From positions 1 to 64,000 of the forward strand of contig JAHQIW010002079.1 in NCBI GenBank assembly GCA_019055375.1: 64,000 bases of DNA, written 5' to 3'. The position numbers were made by a program, and so were the translations under genes. Source of the stretch: Parelaphostrongylus tenuis. Taxonomy: Eukaryota; Nematoda; Chromadorea; Rhabditida; Metastrongylidae. The notes under the pieces were generated by a model, which saw only the letters and a list, made by a program, of their open reading frames with translations, made no database searches and was not told the origin of the DNA. This document shows positions 32,745 through 43,260 of the stretch, one piece after another (the first letter of the stretch is position 1; every line of letters begins with the position of its first letter).

Positions 32745-33195
32745 TGATGTGCAGAACTCTTGCGTCAGGCACAACTTGAATCCGCATCTCACTCTACCCG
32801 GAAGCGCGTGCTCTTACCCCTTACACAACTGACGTCCGTTTTAGCCACCACTCTTTCTACACTGCAACGAATCTACCTGTCAGCAACCGATCGTCAACGG
32901 TTCTGGACTAGGTAGTCGGTATCGATATTGAACCCAGTCGCCGACATATTGGGTATCCCGAAAAAGTCCTCGTTGATCTCCCATTACCCAATATCCGTCA
33001 GCGTGACTGGGTTCGATGTCGGTACCGACTACGTGGGCCAGAACCGTTCACGGTCGTTTGCTGACAGGTAGATACGTTGTAGCGTAGAAAAATTGATGGC
33101 TAGAACGGGCGTAAGTTTTGTAACGAGTTAGAGCACGCGGTCCCGGATAGAGTAAGATGTGGGTTCGAGTCCAGCCTGACGAGAAAGTTTTGTAC
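32745..33195. repeat. 450-bp palindrome with tRNA-like ends
   Basis: Arms of about 210 bases (32745-32955 and 32985-33195) with a 29-base loop. Inner pairs include CTACCTGTCAGCAACCGATC with its counterpart ending ACAGGTAG at 33071, and ATATTGGGTA with TACCCAATAT. The outer 75 bases of each arm are tRNA-like: the right arm has AACGAGTTAGAGCACGC and a perfect B-box consensus GGTTCGAGTCC. A second copy of the left half lies at 42960-43260 and relatives at 25590-25900 and 22280-22375. No coding capacity. A transcript could form a very long hairpin. Confidence 0.72.
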
Positions 33196-33317
33196 ATCAT
33201 TTTATATCACCGAGCATATCAGTTGTTAATTCTAAGCGGATTTGATTAAGTAATCTCTATCAAGCCGTAAAAAAAAACCCTTGCTGAAGATGTTGGAGTT
33301 ATGTCAGAGAGGGTGAA

Positions 33318-33575
33318 GGATCAAGCTCTTGGCGCTAATCAGTCGCTGAAAGTTTGTCTTTATTTTCTAGCTTTGTTTGAGGTGGTTGTGTGATTATGGT
33401 ATTTCAATGACTCGCCGTGGCTTGCCGATTTATCACGTCTTATCCTTCCAGACAGAGCTGGTAACGCGATTCGTCAACTCCGGAATAATGGAGGGCTTGT
33501 TCAACTTTGGGGGGTAGGGTTGAACCATTGACCATGGGTTCCGCAGAGCGCCTCTAATCACTACGCTGCACTCGA
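33318..33575 (-). repeat. tRNA-derived SINE (family S1)
   Basis: Minus strand has GAGTGCAGCGTAGTGATTAG (A box region), GGTTCAACCCT (B box), a diverged body, and GATTAGCGCCAAGAGCTTGA near the 3' end. Confidence 0.6.
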
Positions 33576-34794
33576 TAATCAATATTCGGACCTTTTAGTG
33601 TTTCAACAACCTTGTCCTATTGTCATAGTGGTCCTCGTAAAATTTGGGCACTGGGGGAATTTCCAGATGAATTTGCAAAGCGCGCAGAGAAACTGGAGGT
33701 GTGTCATGAGCTTAAACTTTCTAGTAACTCCGTCCTCATGCATCAGATCAGCTGATCGGTCATCTTTGATCCGTCGTCATGAGTTTTGAGCAACTCAGAG
33801 TGTACAGAACAGCGGAAATTATTCGACACTAGTTGAACTGTGAGATGTCTTGTGCCCGGAGCTCATGTAATAATGATGAAACCTAGATTTGCTCTTCGTT
33901 TTGCAGAGGGATGGAAATAATCCAGCACTATTGAATTCTCCACAACGAATGTCCCACTGGCGGCGTTCGATACATCGGACATGCAATTACTTTTCGGTGA
34001 AACTGAGGTGAGCGCATTTTTTTTTTGTTCCTATGCATCACATGTGGTGGGTGATTTATGTTACCCGGGGAAGAATGAAGAAGTGACCTGTTTCGCTGGA
34101 CAAGAACTTTCCATAGGAGTTAGTAGTCATTCGAAGGCCTAAATCTCTGGCTACTGCGCTATGTGGCCATTTTATGAATAGCCTTTTTAATGGTAGCTGA
34201 AGGAAAACATTTGTGTTTCACGCACGCATATTTCTCGTAGGACAGAACTCTTCCCTGGAACTATGAGTTACTATCAGATAGAGTAAGTTTCTACAACTTC
34301 AGCTCTGCGCTTATTTTCTGAAAAGGGCGTTTCAGTGTTTTTGTCCGCTTCGAAAGAAACCGCAGATAGAACATATGGCTCTGATACTACGGAATTTCCT
34401 CCAAACGGTGATATAGTTTTCATGCTTTCAGCGAAAGAATGATTGAAGCGCTTGGCCGGTGTAATACACAATTATTTTAAATGCTACAGCGTTATAAGAG
34501 GGTCTTATCAAAAACGGAGCAAGTAGCGCAGTAGTCAGAAATTTAACCTTTTGAAAGGTTAGTAACACTCTTGTGGAAAGTTTTTGTCCAGCAAAACGGG
34601 TTCTTGCTTCATTTGTCCGCGGATAACACAACTGAATCAATATGGTTTGTACTGGATAAAGAATGGTAGAAAATGTAGAAGACTATGGTATTTATCACTT
34701 CTGACGTAGTTCCGGAAGGATTCTTTCTATCTTCCGCTTTTTTCAGCAGTGTCATGATGGTTTAGCTAATATGCAATATTTTTGAATGATATGA
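33576..34794. other. no feature seen
   Basis: No exon, tRNA-like box pair or shared repeat recognised on either strand. Confidence 0.3.
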
Positions 34795-34965
34795 AGAACG
34801 TTGAACCCTCGCAGAGGAGTTCAACCCTAGCCTAAACCTTTCCGGTGGCGTATGCTAATACACCCGCATTGCTGGTGGAGCTCCTGTTCTGTCATAATTG
34901 TTCCTGCGATGCGCCCTTGGAAAGCATGAGGCGCTAGTTCAACTCCTACCCGTGGTTCAAAGTTT
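34795..34965. repeat. dispersed repeat shared with 25590-25720
   Basis: TTGAACCCTCGCAG, CGTATGCTAATACACC, CGCATTGCTG and TGGAGCTCCTGTTCTGTCAT match TTGAACCCTGTACG, CGTATGCTAACAACTG and CAGTTCCTGTTTTGCTAT of the other copy. Confidence 0.5.
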
Positions 34966-35894
34966 CCTTCATCACTCAGTATTAATGGATACCTAGTTCT
35001 ACTTGATTACTGAACATTCAGGTTCCAACTTCACGAGATCCATTCGACGAAGTGGAAAAATCCCAAGGTACAGTTCGAGAGCAGCAAAATCTCTTGCTAT
35101 TTGAAGCGGATGTGATGCTTCAAGAATACGATCATTTGAAATATGGGCTACGCTGTTAACCCCTTGACAAAGACTCTGAAATCGTACCCGGCGGATTAGG
35201 CGTGCTCAGATCACACAGTGTTGTTTTTCAATGTTTTTCGTCACGAAATAGGGCATCCTCGTCAGTAGTTGGCAAAATATGGTAAAAGAGACCTCAATAA
35301 GGCTATGCGTAATATAAACACGTCACTGCTTCTGAAACGCCGTCTATAGCAAACCTCCCAACGGAGTTTTGCTATCTTTTCGGGAATTACATGATAATTT
35401 AGGCAGCGCAAATGGTCTACGACCTTAGAGAGCAAGTGGTATCGCAGAGGCTCGAGGACCTTAGACAGAAATGGTCCAAGTGACAAGGGCGGCACCCAGC
35501 TGCCACCAACCTCAACAGTCAGTTCGATCGCGGGTCATCATCCGTACGGTCGTCTGACATCACCCGGACCACCTCATCTCAGTACATTGTCGATCCATTA
35601 TTGCTCTCTCTACACAACCTCGTTGTCTTGTAACTAATTACTTTCATAAGGTTGCATTCATACAACTCAGATGAATTCAATAGATTTGTGAGCGGAACAT
35701 AGTACTTCCGTGGCGGAGCAAACTCCTTTTGGCTATGCTCGGCCCATCACCGCGGTTTAGGGATTCTGCCCATATCTAGTCACTAGCGACCCCCCTGCTA
35801 ACACTATATACTCACCCACTGGATCCCGCCGTCGGTGTTCTACTTGGGGGCGAACATAGCATTCCCAAATGGGCTCCGCCGCTTAGTCATGCTT
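34966..35894. other. no gene recognised
   Basis: GC content rises at 35400-35830. The minus open frame 35262-35495 has no recognised domain. No repeat match found. Confidence 0.3.
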
Positions 35895-36130
35895 CGACAA
35901 TTACGAAACATCGTCAATTACAATAACATTGTCACTTGTCATAACAATGTCAAATGCAATAACATGATCATATGCAATAACATGATCACTTACGATAACA
36001 TCTTCAATTACAATAACATTGTCATCTGTCATAACAATGTCAAAAGCAATAACAATGTCATATGCAATAACATGATCACTTGATAACATCATCACTTACG
36101 ATAACATCATCACCGTCAGCTACAATAACA
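35895..36130. repeat. minisatellite of about 18-base units
   Basis: About a dozen imperfect tandem units such as CAATAACATGATCACTTA and CAATAACATTGTCACTTG, all built on a YAATAACAnnRTCA theme. The open frames across it are artefacts of the repeat. Confidence 0.75.
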
Positions 36131-36221
36131 CCACTTGCCATAACACTGTCCTCGATACTCCTCATCAGTCGGTCACCCATATTGACTTACGCATATGTTC
36201 GCATAACGATATGTCGTGATC

Positions 36222-36268
<47 letters not shown>
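36222..36268. repeat. TA microsatellite
   Basis: An uninterrupted TA run of about 40 bases just upstream of the BEL element. Confidence 0.9.
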
Positions 36269-36272
<4 letters not shown>

Positions 36273-36540
36273 TATCATTTTAGTAATGCATGTATATTAT
36301 AGGTTGTTTTGGTATAATCCATATAAAGGATTTAAACTCTTCTCTCTTGTCCGTTGCGAGACACAAATCGGCAGCGGATCACAACAGCAAAACCACTGAA
36401 CCTTCACCACATTTGGTGCATTGGCCGACTTTGTTCGAATACGAGTCGCCAACGAAACTAGCAGTCAAAGGAACCAGGTACCAAGTTACCTGTTCCGATT
36501 TCCCATATCAAACATTCAAATCAAACATATTAGAGCAGCT

Positions 36541-37920
36541 ATGGCACATAGTCTTGTTCTTTCTCACAAAAATGCGGTACTTTAAAAGCCTCTGAACAAC
36601 TCGAAAAAGCACTGGTAAAACTTAAGCAAGACCAGATACAGATACAGAATTCCACAACATTGGAAGACCTCACTGCCGCAAGAGTCCAATGTGAAACTGG
36701 ATTATCTATAGTTGAGAAAATGAGGGATAACGTCCAAAAAGACCTCGACATTTTTCTTGAGAAACTAGGAGAAATATATCCTGAATCAGAGAATGTTGAA
36801 CAGAATTATAGCGACACCTTGACCTATTCTCAAAAGTTGTTAGATGACTCTTTTGAGTATACGACCATTCTGCTAACGCAAATTGACACTCTACGGCAGC
36901 GAGCAGAGCATTCACAGACCTCCCAATTGCCAACTAAGAAAGAGGAAACTTCGGAAACACCCACTGTTCGAAAAATGGAACTTCCAACGATATCTATCCC
37001 CACGTTTAATGGTGACATATGGGAATGGGACAATTTTTGGGAACTCTACAATTCAAACGTACATTCACAAAATGTCTCAGACCTTCAAAAGTTCAACTAT
37101 TTGATTAACTCTTTGAAGGGGGAACCCCTTCTGACCATTAAAAAGTTCCAATTCACCAGTGATAACTATCAAAAGGCCATCCATGCTCTCACCTCCAAAT
37201 ACGCAAACCCAGAAGCGCTTATTGCCCAACTGCTTCAAAAGTTAGAAAGAATTTCGCTTCGTTCAAACGCTATAAATGACCAAAGAATATTATTCGAAAA
37301 CGTACAGGCCATACTGTCCCAGTTAGCTCAAAAGGGTGAGCATACCAGCAGTCAATATATGTATACCAAAGTTTTGACCAAATTTCCACCCGAAACGCAA
37401 AGGAAAGTACTGGCTAGTAAAACAACAGCTGGTTCATCGTTTAACATGCAGTCGCTTCTACAATCTTTAGAGGAGACAATCTCCAATGAAGAGTTCATAG
37501 CGCGGTATGTAACCGCCAGTAAACCCGATTCACGCCCTTCAACTTATACAACTTATAGACAAAGCACCAACCAGCTGGGGAGACCACAGTTTCCCAGGTA
37601 CAGTTGCATGTATTGTAGAGGCAACCATTATCCTTTCCAATGCGATCGTTACAAAACGCCGCAGGATAGATATCAGTAGCTTAAAGATAGCAAGCGATGT
37701 CACATATGCGCATCTGCAACACATACCACAGCGCAGTGCAGAGGGACATTCTGTCGCAACTGCCAGAAACCCCATCACACCTCGTGCTGCCTTTCTACCG
37801 CTCCTAATCAAAACCCCAAAACTAGCATAAAGCCCAAAAAGGATGGCGGACATCAACAAAAAGGCCCCACTAACTCGACCAACGTAAACGTAATCGGTTA
37901 TCGAACGCTAACTGGAATTA
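36541..37920 (+). pseudogene. BEL/Pao gag with zinc knuckles
   Basis: The nucleocapsid/capsid precursor. It probably starts at ATG 36541 (MAHSLVLSHKN), with a one-base frameshift near 36582. The long open stretch then has a helical N-terminus, the DUF1759-type core IPTFNGDIWEWDNFWELY, FNYLINSLKGEPL, KYANPEALIAQLLQKLE, and ends in CCHC-type knuckles: CMYCRGNHYPFQC, then after an in-frame TAG at 37677-37679, CHICASATHTTAQC and CRNCQKPHHTSCC. Three knuckles of this spacing are usual for BEL/Pao. The frame continues past the stop, so a single substitution separates it from an open gag. Confidence 0.75.
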
Positions 37921-37930
37921 CATCACACCA

Positions 37931-38371
37931 CATGCTCCATGGCAAGGGGGCTTTTACGAAAGACTCATTAAATCTGTAAAGCACTCTCTTTACAAGACTT
38001 TAGGATCATCAAAAATTTCAATGGAGCACATTATAACCGTGGTCATCGAAATCGAATCGCTACTGAATACAAGACCACTGGTATATGTTGACTCAGACTC
38101 CCCAACAGAAAAAATACTTAGACCAATAGATTTTATTCAATGCGACTTTGAAATACCCTACCCATGGGATAGACTAAATGAAGAAGAGTATGACCCTTCA
38201 TACTATCCCGCTGAGGCGCAACCCCTCTTAAATACAAAGCAACAGGTCATAAAAGCTCTAAGTTCTTCTTGCAAACTTACGGAAAAATTCTGGAAATTAT
38301 GGAGACAGCACTATCTTACATCACTACAGATAAGTGCCTTTTTAGTATGTGAGGGATGGGGAGAAAGGTAA
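37931..38371 (+). pseudogene. BEL/Pao integrase C-terminal fragment
   Basis: Reads HAPWQGGFYERLIKSVK, LLNTRPLVYV, ILRPIDFIQ and FWKLWRQHYLTSL, the end of the integrase core and its C-terminal domain. The catalytic Asp residues are upstream in the deleted part. It lies in a different frame from gag and loses similarity after HYLTSL, where the PLE begins. Confidence 0.72.
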
Positions 38372-38376
38372 TGTAC

Positions 38377-39417
38377 CTAGATGTTTTTGTTACTAGGCTT
38401 GCGGTACCATTTTGTGCTATAGCCACTTTCATTAAGTTGAACTTGAACGTTCAAGAAGGGAAGCCAGCTCTCTGAATTTTGTTGTTCTCGCGTCAACTTA
38501 ATAAACTCTGACTGTCCCTTCAGGATTTCGAAATACTCATCCATCTCCTCTTGTGTAGAGCAGATGATGAAACAGTCGTCTATATAGCGACAGTAGAATA
38601 TTGGACGCCGATGGAGAACTGGAGCTTCCACTTTTGGCATGAAAGCGATGGCTAAGCTGGGTGCTAGTCTTTGCCCCATTGCCAACCCTCTAATTTGTGC
38701 GAAATATTTTCCCGATCACCTAAATATCGAACAGCTTAGGCATGACTTAAGGAGTGTGATAAGCTGTTGAACCGACAAGCCAAACATATCTACGTTTTCT
38801 GTTTTCTATCAGTAATTCATGAGTGGCTTGTATTGCGACATCATTTGATACGTTTGTATAGAGCGCTGTAACATCAAACGACTTCATTACATACGTATGA
38901 TTTGGACGCGCATTTTTAAGGTGCTCTAGGAATATATTGGTGTTGGGGAGATGGGTTGGTATGAACTTCAGTAATTGCGACAAAATGAGGCCAAGAAACC
39001 AAGTTATCCTATCCTTCGGCCCGCCTACACATTGGTCTAACTTTGAACGTAGATGGATCGGTAGACCCAAAATCATTAGCAGAAATTTTATGCGTTTTAA
39101 TGAGTGTGTATAGGACCGGGCATGTTGGTGATTCAATTTTTAGTTGACGGATAAGAGATTGTTGTAAACCCGCAGCTTTTGCCGTCCGGACCCATTCTTC
39201 ATTCAATTTTCGGCATTGTGATTTATATTCCTTTTCAGAGGAAGGTCGGTAGAGAAAAGCATCTTGGAGATGTTTCTCCGTTATATCAACATCCAATTGA
39301 CGAGGAATAACTACAAATTCCCCACCCTTATCGCTAATAGATAACCGGACGCTTTTTGAGTTTATCAGCTCTCGGACTTCTTTTATACGGTACGGGAGAC
39401 GATGAAAGAGGGGAATC
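38377..39417 (-). pseudogene. PLE reverse transcriptase fragment (copy 1)
   Basis: Related to telomerase RT. Motifs on the minus strand: VRLSISDKGGEFVVIPRQLD (N-terminal), CPVLYTLIKTHKI, FDVTALYTNV (motif A with catalytic Asp), AMGQRLAPSLAIAFM (motif B), FYCRYIDDCFII (motif C with the YIDD box), and LPFLNVQV. Frameshifts lie near 39010-39050 and 38690-38750. It stops at KWYRKPSNKNI, before the linker to GIY-YIG. Confidence 0.78.
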
Positions 39418-39422
39418 ACTAG

Positions 39423-40086
39423 AGTTAGCGCGAAAAATAGCCATTTCTGATGGGTACAAAGCGAAAACAAAAACTAACGTTAGGCCCAAAAGGAGCTAAA
39501 AGCCCCGCAATGGGAACGACAGGGCGCCACACCTAAACAATAAGGTACCTCTTAAACTACCTTTCATAACAGACGAAGTCAGTACCGCTATTAGAAAGTG
39601 TTTGAAAAACAGTGGTCTAGAAATTCTGTAGGAATTATAGAAATTCCGCCTAAAACACTGCGTCGTCAATTAGTTCGAAACCGCTTGTATGACCGTCTAT
39701 GTAATACAAAGGACTGCGTTATTTGTACCAACGGTAGAGACGGCGATTACATGAGCGTAGGTACAATATACCTAATCTCTTGTAAGACATGTGGTGATGA
39801 ATATATTGGCGAAACAGGTAGACCACTTCACATCCGCATAGAAGAACACCTAGATGGAAAAACAAATAAAGACCCAGGTAAACCTCTAGGCACACAAAGG
39901 ATTCAAAGACACAACGATGATGACTTCGAGGTAGTAGTCAAAATCCTAGGGCACGAACCAAAGACATCGGCGCGAAAGACCCTTGAAGCTTTTTGGATAA
40001 ATTCCAAAAACCCGCAAATGAACAAAAAGGGAGAGTGCCTCAACATAACCAACCATATGGCACCTTATCTCAGATTGATTTTCTAG
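39423..40086 (+). pseudogene. PLE GIY-YIG endonuclease part (copy 1)
   Basis: The linker starts LARKIAISDGYK (a stop interrupts it near 39500) and the part from 39598 is open to its stop. The nuclease has GTIYLISCKTC and DEYIGETGRPLHIRIEEH, the GIY and YIG strands followed by the catalytic Arg-containing helix, preceded by the conserved CX2C in CNTKDCVIC. It nicks target DNA during PLE integration. Best-preserved transposon domain in the window, but separated from its RT. Confidence 0.78.
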
Positions 40087-40313
40087 CATGGGTCCCAGCT
40101 GACACCTATACATAATGTGACCTAGTGACATGGGGGCGGGTTCATACGTCACCCTGGCACTAACAACATAGGTAGTCCCTGGATTAGATGGTTAGGTGAG
40201 TGGTTTTCCCTGAATCGATTGTCGCTTACAATACCTTAGATTTTCAAATAATTTTTTTTCTCTTTCCTTATTTTATAGTCATATAAATAAAGCTGCAACG
40301 AATAATACATTCA

Positions 40314-40349
40314 GGCTCTGAAGAAGGCGTATTTGCCGAAACGTCAGCC
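40314..40349 (+). ncRNA. hammerhead ribozyme motif at PLE end (copy 1)
   Basis: Stem I GGCT (40314-40317), core CTGAAGA (40318-40324), a bulged A, stem II GGC/GCC with loop GTATTT, GAAA, stem III ACGT (40341-40344), cleavage-site C at 40345, stem I partner AGCC. Minimal stem III of this kind is known from PLE terminal repeats. The bulged A next to stem II may weaken it. Confidence 0.6.
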
Positions 40350-40733
40350 ACATGCAATCGCGATAACCCATCGACCGGAAAGAAGAACAGTCGATTGGGA
40401 AAAGATACCAACCTCGTGAAGCTTTAAATAAAGATTAGTTTTCTAAGCTTTTCTTCTCATTTTCAAAGTTTTATATTATAACATGCCCAGGTTTCAAGAA
40501 AGTCGGTCTTTCGAGTTTTTACAAATAGGGTTAGTCGGTGATGAGCTTCGTCCAGCCACATAAACAATCCAAACTTCTGCTCATGTCAGGTGAATTTAAC
40601 ACTGAGATGAACTGCCTACTGTAGATCGTCGTTTAGCATTCTGGAGCCCCTCATACCACGACAAGGTAGTATTTCATTGAAAACACAAATTAAGCACCAA
40701 GTATTCACCGCAAATTAGTGAGTCCGCTTGTAA

Positions 40734-41967
40734 TTATGCACAACTAACCATCGTTAGCATTTCGCTCTTATGGAACCACTTAGTCACCTTAACTCCATCT
40801 CTCCACTCTCTGAACACTTTCACCTTACTCATAGTGCATGGGATAAGCACATAATGAATTTTAAAGCCTAAACGTGTCTTAATTTGAGCCGCACTGTCCT
40901 GACAATTGACAAACCTGCAAACACTCGAGATGAGGAAAGAGAAGTGGAGCGTGCTTCCCGCCATTGTTTCAAACATGCATTCTTCACAAATCTGATCATC
41001 CAATACATACGGCTTCATTTCTACCTATAGAAGAAGTTTGATAACGTTAGCAAATAGGTCTTCCCTAAATACATCAATTATGAAAGTATTCAGTGACAGA
41101 CTGCATATCCTTTTTTCGACTTCACCATAACTGAGCTGAGTGTATCGTTGTGTAATTGCTTTCATATAAGAGTTGTAGTTGATGAACGCCACTCGTCCGG
41201 CACCTGTATATTTTAAGAATCGATATATTTTAACAATAAGATTCTATTCCACATAACAAAAAATGATTTCACCTTATAATCCAAAATAAAGAGCTCGCAG
41301 AAATAACATGTCTCGAAAAACGTTTCGAAAGCATTATAGCACAGTTTGACATATGAGAACCAAGGAAACCGAATTACTTAGAAAAAGAAGGATCCCCCAG
41401 GTATATTTATAAGGGGATGAATGTCATTCACTGTGTGTCAACATTTCAAAGAGCTACTTAGGTCGATTAGGTTCCGTCACAGTTTAACGGAACTGACAAC
41501 TTTATCTGGAGCAAATTAGTAACGCTGAGAGGTGTAAAAAAATGACTGATTAGTGCATGATTTCACTATAAACACTTGAATTCTGGGCTCTCATAGAAGT
41601 TGTGAATAATAATCGAATGCACTGGTAGTAAAATCAATGCATTACTACTTTGACATCTTTCGACGACACTAAATTTCAAACATTAACCTTTCCTCTAAGA
41701 TATTTATATTCGACATCGGTATTGATGCCAGCATATGCGACACTTCCACAAAGGCGATCCATTATATGTGCAAGCTCCACTAAATGAATCAACGAGATGA
41801 CAAAGCAGCACAAATCTTTCAGAATTATGAAAGAGTTATGGTGCCGTATCTGCACGGATTGGCCTCGGTGCCCCACCGACAAAAACCACACGACGAAGAT
41901 TTATCGGTGCATTCATATCGACCAAATAATCGGCATCTGCTAAGCGCCAAGAACGAATTTGAACTTT
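40734..41967 (-). pseudogene. CPEB (Orb2/CPEB2-4-like) RRM2 and zinc-domain half, broken
   Basis: Exons on the minus strand: 41850-41967 (KVQIRSWRLADADYLVDM, VVFVGGAPRPIRA), 41688-41779 (VELAHIMDRLCGSVAYAGI), 41109-41203 (AGRVAFINYNSYMKAI, QLSYGEVEKR) and 40734-41025 (VEMKPYVLDDQICEEC, then, after a one-base shift, KHAPLLF and HLECLQ). Joined they give RRM2 and the start of the ZZ-type zinc domain of CPEB2-4. Two donors read CAG|AT and AGG|AT instead of GT. The segment complements the RRM1 half at 2948-3860 without overlap. No RRM1 exon was found upstream at higher coordinates. Confidence 0.75.
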
Positions 41968-42959
41968 CTAGACCATAAATATGGATTAGTTATTCAGAAG
42001 TGTTTTTAAAAATACAGCAATTGTCTAAAATCCACTCCTAACTCCCTACTCGAGTAATTTGAAGCACGCAAAGCAGAGGATTGATGTGTTCAATGACATA
42101 TTTCTTAGATTTTATTTCGATTTAATCATTGCCTTTGAAAAACAGAAGAATGTTTGGATGTTTGAGCTCAACATAAGCAGTATAAAAAACCGCATCAAAG
42201 GAAATTTATTTGACCAAAAAAGCGAAATAAGAATATTGCTACAAATTCTCAGCTCCGTTCGTTGTTACAGTACCCGTAGTGTTGTTTGAAACTTCTACTA
42301 AATATTGTAGAACATTAACTAGAACCATTTGTTTCAAACATGCATTCTTCACAAATCTGATCATCCAAGACATACGGCTTCATTTCTACTGGGAATTCTT
42401 ACGCTGAATAACCACTGACGACTACCTTTAGAAGTCGATCTTCCAGTTAACAAAATGTCGTACTATCGCAAACACCGTGAGGTAATTCAGATTTTTTGGC
42501 GAGCTTTCAAGGCGGAAATAATCGTATTGCACCAGCAACAAAGTGGACAATATTGAGATGTTTGTGGCTTTAAAATAGTTTGAAGAGTTCCGCCTAAATC
42601 ATTTATCAAACCAAAGACGCATGAAAATGTGCTTGTTCCAGTAAAAATCATTCATTAATCAAATTATTCATGAACTTTCTTTTCTGCTTCAGAAAATGTC
42701 ATGCATCCATAAAATTATCATTCAGAATTGGTCACTGCATGATTCGCCGTCCTCAAAAAACGTAAATATAATGAACTCCACTTCTGTCACAAAAGCTGAT
42801 CAACAGTTTTAGTGAAAACTAGAGTTTCTCGTTATATCACCACTGTTACAGGAATAAAAAGTTGTTCAGCCGACGATATGACAGCGAACGCGAATGTTCA
42901 AGATATCAATTGAGATTGATCAAGCTGATGATTTCATTAATCGGAGAATTCGATAAATG
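41968..42959. other. no gene; contains a duplicated CPEB exon piece
   Basis: Apart from 42331-42392 I see nothing recognisable. A plus open frame at 42059-42289 has no domain. Confidence 0.35.
42331..42392 (-). pseudogene. duplicate of the CPEB zinc-domain exon start
   Basis: About 60 bases match 40966-41025 except one base, encoding VEMKPYVLD, then QICEECMFET. It lies upstream (for the minus strand) of all RRM2 exons and has no neighbours, so it is a stray partial duplication. Confidence 0.7.
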
Positions 42960-43260
42960 GATAGATTTCCTTTTATTTATCCGCTTTTAGCTGCCCTGTG
43001 ATGTTAAGGATACACCTAATGATGTAAAGTGATTTGCAAAACTTCTGCGGCAGGCGGGACACAACCGCCTATCTTACTCTATGCAAGAGAGCGTGCTCTA
43101 ACTCGTTACACCATTGACGCCCGTTTTGCCACCACTATCTCTACGAGACAACGCATCTAGCTGTCAGCAACCAACAGTCAACTGCTTGGCCCAGGTAACC
43201 AGCATCGACACTGAACTTAGCCACGTTGACACAAAATGGCTATTGGATGATTAAATAGAA
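42960..43260. repeat. half copy of the tRNA-like palindrome
   Basis: Same orientation as the left arm of 32745-33195: TTATCCGCTTTTAGCTG, then GCAAAACTTCTGCGGCAGGC, the minus-strand tRNA-like unit ending GACGCCCGTTTTGCCACCAC, CTGTCAGCAACCAACAGTCA and ATCGACACTGAACTTAG. The right arm is absent. Confidence 0.65.

Larger units (their letters stand above)
36541..38371 (+). mobile_element. BEL/Pao LTR retrotransposon, internally deleted
   Basis: The gag part (to about 37900) is joined directly to the C-terminal part of the integrase (37931-38371). Protease, reverse transcriptase, RNase H and the integrase core are missing. I found no LTR pair: the upstream side reaches the TA tract and the downstream side is cut by PLE copy 1. 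Flanking duplications could not be identified. Confidence 0.7.
38377..40450. mobile_element. Penelope-like element copy 1, rearranged
   Basis: Reverse transcriptase on the minus strand (39417-38377) and GIY-YIG part on the plus strand (39423-40086) diverge from a junction near 39420. In PLEs both belong to one protein in the order RT then GIY-YIG, as in copy 2, so half of this copy has been inverted. A hammerhead lies downstream of the GIY-YIG part. Confidence 0.75.

Noticed and set aside
35835..36095. Open frames rich in Asn/Met or Asp/Val on both strands
   Set aside because: They are produced by the 18-base tandem repeat.
39598..40086. GIY-YIG gene as a stand-alone homing endonuclease
   Set aside because: The linker and nuclease match the C-terminal part of PLE copy 2, where they follow a reverse transcriptase; this is half of a rearranged PLE.
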